The position numbers and the translations under genes were made by a program. DNA of 64,000 nt from Mycobacterium sp. 1164966.3. Lineage in GTDB: Bacteria > Actinomycetota > Actinomycetes > Mycobacteriales > Mycobacteriaceae. Location: contig NZ_LZSG01000021.1 of the NCBI RefSeq assembly GCF_001665395.1, positions 1 through 64,000 on the forward strand. Reading direction: 5' to 3'. Shown here one piece after another: positions 57,816-64,000 of this stretch (positions are counted from its first letter, which is position 1; each line of letters starts with the position of its first letter). The notes under the pieces are model-generated. The model did not search any database and was not told where the DNA came from. It saw nothing but the letters and a program-made list of their open reading frames with translations.

Positions 57816-58517
57816 GTGATAACCGAACCCACAAAGACGTTCACTCGCACGTTCAGGGGCTACGACGCGGCTGCGGTCGATGCCCATATCGAGATGCTGA
57901 CGACCAAGCAGCAGTTGCTGCGTGACGACGTCGAGAGCCTGAGAGCCCGGTTGAAGGAGTCCCGCGACGAAGTAGAGGCGTTGCGGAGGGAGGTGGCCGT
58001 CCTGACGGACACGTCGCCATCGCCGCACGCGGTGCAGCAGCGGATGGCGAAGATGCTGCGGCGTGCGGTCGACGAGGCCGCCGAGATGCAGGCGGAGGCG
58101 CGGGCCGAGGCAGACGCGCTGATCGCCGCGGCCGAGGCCGAGGCCGAAGCCGCGCAGCGAGAGCACGAAGAGCAGCTGGCTGACCTGGCCGCGCAGCTGA
58201 AAGCCCTGCAAGCCGAGTACGGGGAAACCAAGCAAAAGCTCGACGCCGAACTGGCCGGTATGCGGGCTAGAACCCAGTCGGAGATCGATCAGGCGTGGGA
58301 GGACGCCCGGCGCGAGACCGATCTTTATCGTGAGCAGGCTGAGCGTGCGGTGGCCGAGGCACGTCAGCAACGCATCAAGGTTCTCGAGCAGCTGATGGGT
58401 GCGTACCGCGATCTGGAAGCCGTTCCGGCCGCTCTTGAATCGGCATATCACGAGGCCAAAAACGCAGCCGAGACGAATTCCGTAATGCCGTTGGACGAGA
58501 AAGTCAGCACGGGGTGA
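57816..58517 (+). CDS. DivIVA-like coiled-coil protein
   Basis: A 233-residue, highly charged protein. The N-terminal FRGYDAAAVDAHIEML matches the DivIVA membrane-binding region, followed by long coiled coil rich in A, E, R and Q (about residues 30-215). Related proteins organise cell poles or division sites. GTG at 57816 lies 8 bases after AAGGAG; a TTG six bases earlier is too close to that site. Its place after dfrA is unlike the usual wag31 locus, so it is a paralogue. Role inferred. Confidence 0.78.
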   Translation: MITEPTKTFTRTFRGYDAAAVDAHIEMLTTKQQLLRDDVESLRARLKESRDEVEALRREVAVLTDTSPSPHAVQQRMAKMLRRAVDEAAEMQAEARAEADALIAAAEAEAEAAQREHEEQLADLAAQLKALQAEYGETKQKLDAELAGMRARTQSEIDQAWEDARRETDLYREQAERAVAEARQQRIKVLEQLMGAYRDLEAVPAALESAYHEAKNAAETNSVMPLDEKVSTG

Positions 58518-58562
58518 TCTCGCGGCCGGTTGGTGTCAGACCCGACCGGTATTCTCAGCGCC

Positions 58563-59789
58563 GTGTCGACCCGGAACCGCAGGCTGACCGGCGAGCAGGC
58601 CCGACGGATAGCAGTTGCGGCCCAAGGATTTAGCGAGCCGCGGCCCAACGGCCCGATCAATCGGGCGCATTTGAAGCGGTTGATCGCTCGCATCCAAGTG
58701 CTGCAATTGGATTCGGTGTCGGTAACGGTGCGCGCCCACTACGCGCCGGTGTTCAGCCGGCTCGGCCCGTATGACCGCGGCGTGCTGGACCGGGCGGCTT
58801 GGGGCCCGGCTCCGGCCCGCCTGCTGGCGGAGTACTGGGCGCACGAGGCCGCGCTGATGGCCGTCGACGACTGGCCGCTGCTGCGCTGGCGGATGCGCGA
58901 GTACCGGTACGGCCGCTGGGGTGCCCACATTGTGAAGGCCAACTTGAAGCTCGCCGACAAGATCATCGCGGCCGTCACTGACCTCGGTCCCTGCACCGCC
59001 GGCCAGATAGAGACGTACCTGTCAGCAGAGCCACGGGGAAGGAAAGGGCCCTGGTGGGGTCGCAGTGACACCAAGTGGGTGGCAGAGGCGCTGTTTGCCT
59101 CCGGGGTGCTCACCACCGCCACCCGGGTCGGTTTCGCGCGCCACTACGACTTGGCGGAGCGCGTGCTGCCGCCGGCAGTGCTGGCGCGTCACGTCGACGA
59201 CGACGAAGCCGTGCGCGAGCTCACCCTGCGCGCTACCGCCTCGCTGGGCGTCGGCACCGAGGCCGACATCCGCGACTACTTCCGGCTATCGGCGCAGCAG
59301 GTCAAGCCGGCCATCGCCGAGCTGTTGGCCGCCGGTGAGATCGAGCGAGTCCAGGTGGACGGCTGGCCGGCGCCCGCGTATCTGCGAGCCGGCCGCAGCG
59401 TGCCGCGTCAGGACCGGGGCACCGCGCTGCTGTGTCCGTTCGACCCGCTGATCTTCTTCCGGCCGCGGGTGGAACGGCTGTTCAACTTCGCTTATCGCAT
59501 CGAGATCTACGTGCCCGCGAGCCAGCGCAAGTACGGCTACTATGTGTGGCCGTTCCTGCTGGACGGACAGCTGGTCGCGCGGGTTGACCTCAAGGCCGAC
59601 CGCGCCGCCGACGCGCTGCGGGTGGTGGGCGCGTTCGGGGAGCCGGACATACCGCGGGCCCGGGTAGCGGCCGCGCTGGGCGGTGAGCTGGAGACGATGG
59701 CGTGCTGGCTGGGCCTGGGCCGGGTCAGTGTGGCGGGCCGCGGCGATCTGGCCGCCGACCTGCGAACAGCGGCCAAGCGGGCCGGTTGA
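58563..59789 (+). CDS. YcaQ/AlkX-family DNA glycosylase-like winged-helix protein
   Basis: A 408-residue protein of the HTH_42/YcaQ family. The catalytic QxD motif is Q48-L-D50 in LQLDSVSV, followed by RAHYAPVFSRLG; E. coli YcaQ and AlkX use this motif to unhook alkylated bases or interstrand crosslinks. Tandem winged helices and a beta-barrel follow (TALLCPFDPLIFFRPRVERLF). GTG 58563 is preferred; TTG 58530 would add an 11-residue leader. It overlaps hsdM by one base. Repair role inferred from the family. Confidence 0.85.
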   Translation: MSTRNRRLTGEQARRIAVAAQGFSEPRPNGPINRAHLKRLIARIQVLQLDSVSVTVRAHYAPVFSRLGPYDRGVLDRAAWGPAPARLLAEYWAHEAALMAVDDWPLLRWRMREYRYGRWGAHIVKANLKLADKIIAAVTDLGPCTAGQIETYLSAEPRGRKGPWWGRSDTKWVAEALFASGVLTTATRVGFARHYDLAERVLPPAVLARHVDDDEAVRELTLRATASLGVGTEADIRDYFRLSAQQVKPAIAELLAAGEIERVQVDGWPAPAYLRAGRSVPRQDRGTALLCPFDPLIFFRPRVERLFNFAYRIEIYVPASQRKYGYYVWPFLLDGQLVARVDLKADRAADALRVVGAFGEPDIPRARVAAALGGELETMACWLGLGRVSVAGRGDLAADLRTAAKRAG

Positions 59790-61159
59790 TGAACGATCTC
59801 AAGGACACGCTCTGGAAGGCCGCGGACAAGCTGCGCGGCTCACTACCGGCCAGCCAGTACAAGGACGTCGTCCTCGGGTTGGTGTTCCTGCAATACGTCT
59901 CCGCCGCGCACTGGAAGTCGTTGGCGGACAACGCCAAAGCGGCCAACATCGGTCAACTGGCCGACCAGTCGATGCGGGCGGTGATGGCGGCCGACCCCGC
60001 GCTGGCCGGGATGCTGCCACAGCTGTACGGAAACGTCGACCAGCGTCGCCTCGGCGAGTTGGTCGCGCTGCTGGACCACGCGCCATTGAGCGGTCCTGGT
60101 CCGCGCCACGCGCGTGACTTGCTCGGTGAGGTCTACGAGTACTTCCTCGGTAACTTCGCTCGCACGGAAGGACGGCGGGGCGGTGAATTCTTCACCCCGC
60201 ACAGCGTCGTGCGGGTGATCGTCGAGGTCCTCCAACCGGCCAGCGGGCGCGTGTACGACCCGTGTTGCGGGTCGGGCGGGATGTTTGTGCAGACCGAGCG
60301 ATTCATCGTCCGGCGCGATGGCGACCCGCGGGCCGTCTCGATCTTCGGCCAGGAGAGCGTCGAGGAGACCTGGCGAATGGCGAAGATGAACCTCGCCATC
60401 CACGGCATCGACAACGCCGGTCTGGCTCGGGGCGACACCTTCGTCGACGACCGGCACTCCGGCGTCCAGATGGACTTCGTGTTGGCCAATCCGCCGTTCA
60501 ACATCAAGGATTGGGCCCGCGACGAGCAAGATCCGCGGTGGCGCTTCGGCATTCCGCCCGCCGGCAACGCGAACTTCGCCTGGATTCAGCACATTCTTTC
60601 CAAACTGTCGCCGGACGGTAAGGCCGGTGTGGTGATGGCCAACGGCTCGATGTCGTCGAACACCGGCGGGGAAGGGGACATTCGCGCGCGGATCGTCGAG
60701 GCGGACCTGGTGTCGTGCATTGTGGCGATGCCCGGTCAGCTTTTCCGTAGCACCGGAATTCCGGTGTGCCTGTGGTTCTTTGACATGAACAAGATCGAGC
60801 GGTCCGGCCAGGTGCTGTTCATCGACGCTCGCAGCCTCGGGCGTTTGGTGGACCGGACGGAGCGGGTGCTGATACAGGACGAGGTTGCCCGGATCGGTGA
60901 GACCTACCATGCCTGGTGCTCTACAAAACATCCTGCTTACCAAGATGTTCCGGGTTTTTGTAAGACGGCGACGCTGGACGAGATCAGAGCCGCGGGCTAC
61001 GCGCTGACACCGGGACGCTATGTGGGGGCTCCGGCGGCTGAGGATGACGACGAGCCCGTGGCCGAGAGAATTGCCCGGCTGAAAAAAGAATTGCTGGCGG
61101 CTCTCGACGAATCCGCAGCGCTGGACAAGCTGTTGCGCGAGCAGGTGGAGCGCGCGTGA
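59789..61159 (+). CDS. hsdM: type I restriction-modification methyltransferase subunit
   Basis: A 456-residue adenine-N6 methyltransferase. S-adenosylmethionine motif I is DPCCGSGG from D157; the catalytic motif NPPF begins at N234. The N-terminal helical domain is shorter than usual: after LVFLQYVSAA the sequence goes straight to HWKSLADN, missing roughly 50 residues that other HsdM proteins (and M. tuberculosis HsdM, about 540 residues as I recall) have. It overlaps hsdS by GTGA. No hsdR is present in the window, so it looks like an orphan methyltransferase. Confidence 0.92.
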   Translation: MNDLKDTLWKAADKLRGSLPASQYKDVVLGLVFLQYVSAAHWKSLADNAKAANIGQLADQSMRAVMAADPALAGMLPQLYGNVDQRRLGELVALLDHAPLSGPGPRHARDLLGEVYEYFLGNFARTEGRRGGEFFTPHSVVRVIVEVLQPASGRVYDPCCGSGGMFVQTERFIVRRDGDPRAVSIFGQESVEETWRMAKMNLAIHGIDNAGLARGDTFVDDRHSGVQMDFVLANPPFNIKDWARDEQDPRWRFGIPPAGNANFAWIQHILSKLSPDGKAGVVMANGSMSSNTGGEGDIRARIVEADLVSCIVAMPGQLFRSTGIPVCLWFFDMNKIERSGQVLFIDARSLGRLVDRTERVLIQDEVARIGETYHAWCSTKHPAYQDVPGFCKTATLDEIRAAGYALTPGRYVGAPAAEDDDEPVAERIARLKKELLAALDESAALDKLLREQVERA

Positions 61160-62208
61160 CACGGCTGGGGGACCATCTCGACTTCTGCGCCGGATCCGCG
61201 CCGCCGGAGCGGCGACTGACCGGGCGGTTTCCCGTCTACGGCTCCAACGGGCCCATCGGCTATGCGGCGCAACGCAATTCCCGTGGTCCGCTCATTGTGC
61301 TCGGCCGCGTCGGATCGTATTGCGGCAGCATGCATTACTGCGAGGCCGATGTCTGGGTCACCGACAACGCGCTGGCTTGCCGGGCGAAGAATCCCGAGGA
61401 GACCCGCTACTGGTATTACGCCCTGCAGACCTGCGCGCTCAACGAGCACCGAACCGGATCCGGGCAGTCGCTGCTCAACCAGAGGATCCTTCGCGACATT
61501 TCAGTTCGGGCCGTCCCGACTCGCGAGCGGCGGCAAATTGCCGAGCTACTCGGCTCCCTGGACGACAAAATAGCCGCCAACCGGCGGGTGATCACTGCTG
61601 CCGAGGCATTGATGGTGGCCACTGCCGCGTCGGTCTCCGATCATGTGCCGCTGTCCACCCTGGCGGCGCGGTCGACGGCGGTCGTCAACCCCGGGGATTT
61701 CGACCGCACCGTCGCCCATTTCAGCTTTGCGGCTTTCGACCACGGCGCGAATCCCGCGCTTGGCGACGGCGAGGCGGTGAAGAGCGGCAAGTTTCTGTTG
61801 ACGGCGCCGTGTGTGCTGTTCGCAAAGCTGAATCCCAACACACCCCGAGTGTGGAATGTGGTCAGCCTTCCACCGGAAATGGCCTTGGCGAGTACGGAGT
61901 TCGTCGTGCTGCGGCCCATCGCCGTCGATACTTCGGCGTTGTGGGCTGCCGTTGCGCAGCCCAGCGTTTCGCAATCGCTCCAACAGAAGGTCGCCGGGAC
62001 TTCCGGAAGTCGTCAGCGCGTCCGGCCGCGTGACCTGTTGGAGGTTCGTGTGCGGGACGTACGACGGCTGCCCGGTGCGGCATCGCGGTCGCTCACCGAC
62101 CTGGGCCGGCTGTGTCAAGCGCGGCGGGCCGAATCCATCCGGCTGGCCGCCTTCCGGGACGCGATGCTGCCGCTGCTGATGTCGGGTGAGCTGCCCACCC
62201 TGCACTGA
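61156..62208 (+). CDS. hsdS: type I specificity subunit
   Basis: A 350-residue HsdS. Two target-recognition domains are separated by the central conserved helix ([31 protein letters not shown], about residues 116-155). A second conserved helix ([31 protein letters not shown]) closes the protein. The first recognition domain has the [11 protein letters not shown] segment. It dictates the DNA target of HsdM. The recognition sequence cannot be read from the protein. GTG start in the GTGA overlap with hsdM. Confidence 0.9.
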   Translation: MTRLGDHLDFCAGSAPPERRLTGRFPVYGSNGPIGYAAQRNSRGPLIVLGRVGSYCGSMHYCEADVWVTDNALACRAKNPEETRYWYYALQTCALNEHRTGSGQSLLNQRILRDISVRAVPTRERRQIAELLGSLDDKIAANRRVITAAEALMVATAASVSDHVPLSTLAARSTAVVNPGDFDRTVAHFSFAAFDHGANPALGDGEAVKSGKFLLTAPCVLFAKLNPNTPRVWNVVSLPPEMALASTEFVVLRPIAVDTSALWAAVAQPSVSQSLQQKVAGTSGSRQRVRPRDLLEVRVRDVRRLPGAASRSLTDLGRLCQARRAESIRLAAFRDAMLPLLMSGELPTLH

Positions 62209-62300
62209 GGGCGTGCGCGCCGGCTCGATGCGCGCCCTGGATGCGGGCTCGGCGCCACCAGCGCAGGCTCACGCGCCGGTCGGCGGTTAAGGTGAGCGCC

Positions 62301-64000
<1,700 letters not shown>

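Noticed and set aside
59789..62208. A complete type I restriction (defence) system
   Set aside because: Only methyltransferase and specificity subunits are present. Without HsdR it should modify DNA but not cut it.

Overview
The window is high-GC actinobacterial DNA from a Mycobacterium, most likely a slow-growing non-tuberculous species. A PE/PPE pair, PptT, the ThyA/ThyX/DfrA group, an Ald/AldR pair and a RibF-RpsO-Pnp-PepR block all occur in an order collinear with M. tuberculosis H37Rv from about Rv2841c to Rv2753c (locus numbers recalled, not searched). The species itself cannot be named from the sequence alone. 

Layout. 1-6.1 kb: translation and RNA genes (possible nusA tail, ylxR, infB, rbfA, an NrnA-type phosphoesterase) and a MATE transporter. 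6.2-10.3 kb: a complete ugpAEBC glycerophosphodiester ABC importer. 10.3-12.3 kb: a frameshifted rtcB and an enoyl-CoA hydratase on the minus strand. 12.3-17.2 kb: a vapBC module with a perfect palindromic operator, small DUF genes, then metallophosphoesterase-pptT-truB overlapping by 4 bases each. 17.2-22.7 kb: a TetR gene and a lipid beta-oxidation operon (ltp1, SRPBCC, MaoC hydratase, a frameshifted SDR, fadE21). 22.7-31.6 kb: sirR, ribF, rpsO, pnp, pepR, a nitronate monooxygenase, and ald/aldR. 31.6-41.4 kb: an accessory oxidative cluster (SRPBCC, Baeyer-Villiger-type monooxygenase, ferritin-like diiron protein, EphD-like hydrolase-SDR fusion, 2Fe-2S flavin reductase), then TetR/epoxide hydrolase facing a Rieske oxygenase and a DapB-like dehydrogenase. 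41.5-46.4 kb: dapB, small genes, an ArsR/VOC operon with a perfect operator, a thioesterase and an acyl-CoA ligase. 46.7-55.5 kb: PE, PPE, a single-chain biotin-dependent long-chain acyl-CoA carboxylase, a small secreted cysteine-repeat protein, an SDR and two acyl-CoA dehydrogenases. 55.6-64 kb: dienelactone hydrolase, thyA-dfrA, a DivIVA-like coiled-coil protein, a YcaQ-type glycosylase, an orphan type I methyltransferase (hsdM-hsdS), thyX and the start of dapA.

Most operons are tightly packed with ATGA or GTGA overlaps. Gene ends that face each other are separated by long inverted repeats that look like bidirectional terminators. Two related 62-base elements lie just upstream of dapB and dapA. 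The H37Rv CRISPR-Cas type III-A locus lies between the counterparts of the DUF1802 gene and the metallophosphoesterase, and here it is absent. The main themes are lipid and sterol-like oxidation, envelope lipid activation, thymidylate/folate and diaminopimelate synthesis, and RNA turnover. Two conserved genes (rtcB and an SDR) carry single frameshifts that are either real decay or sequence errors.
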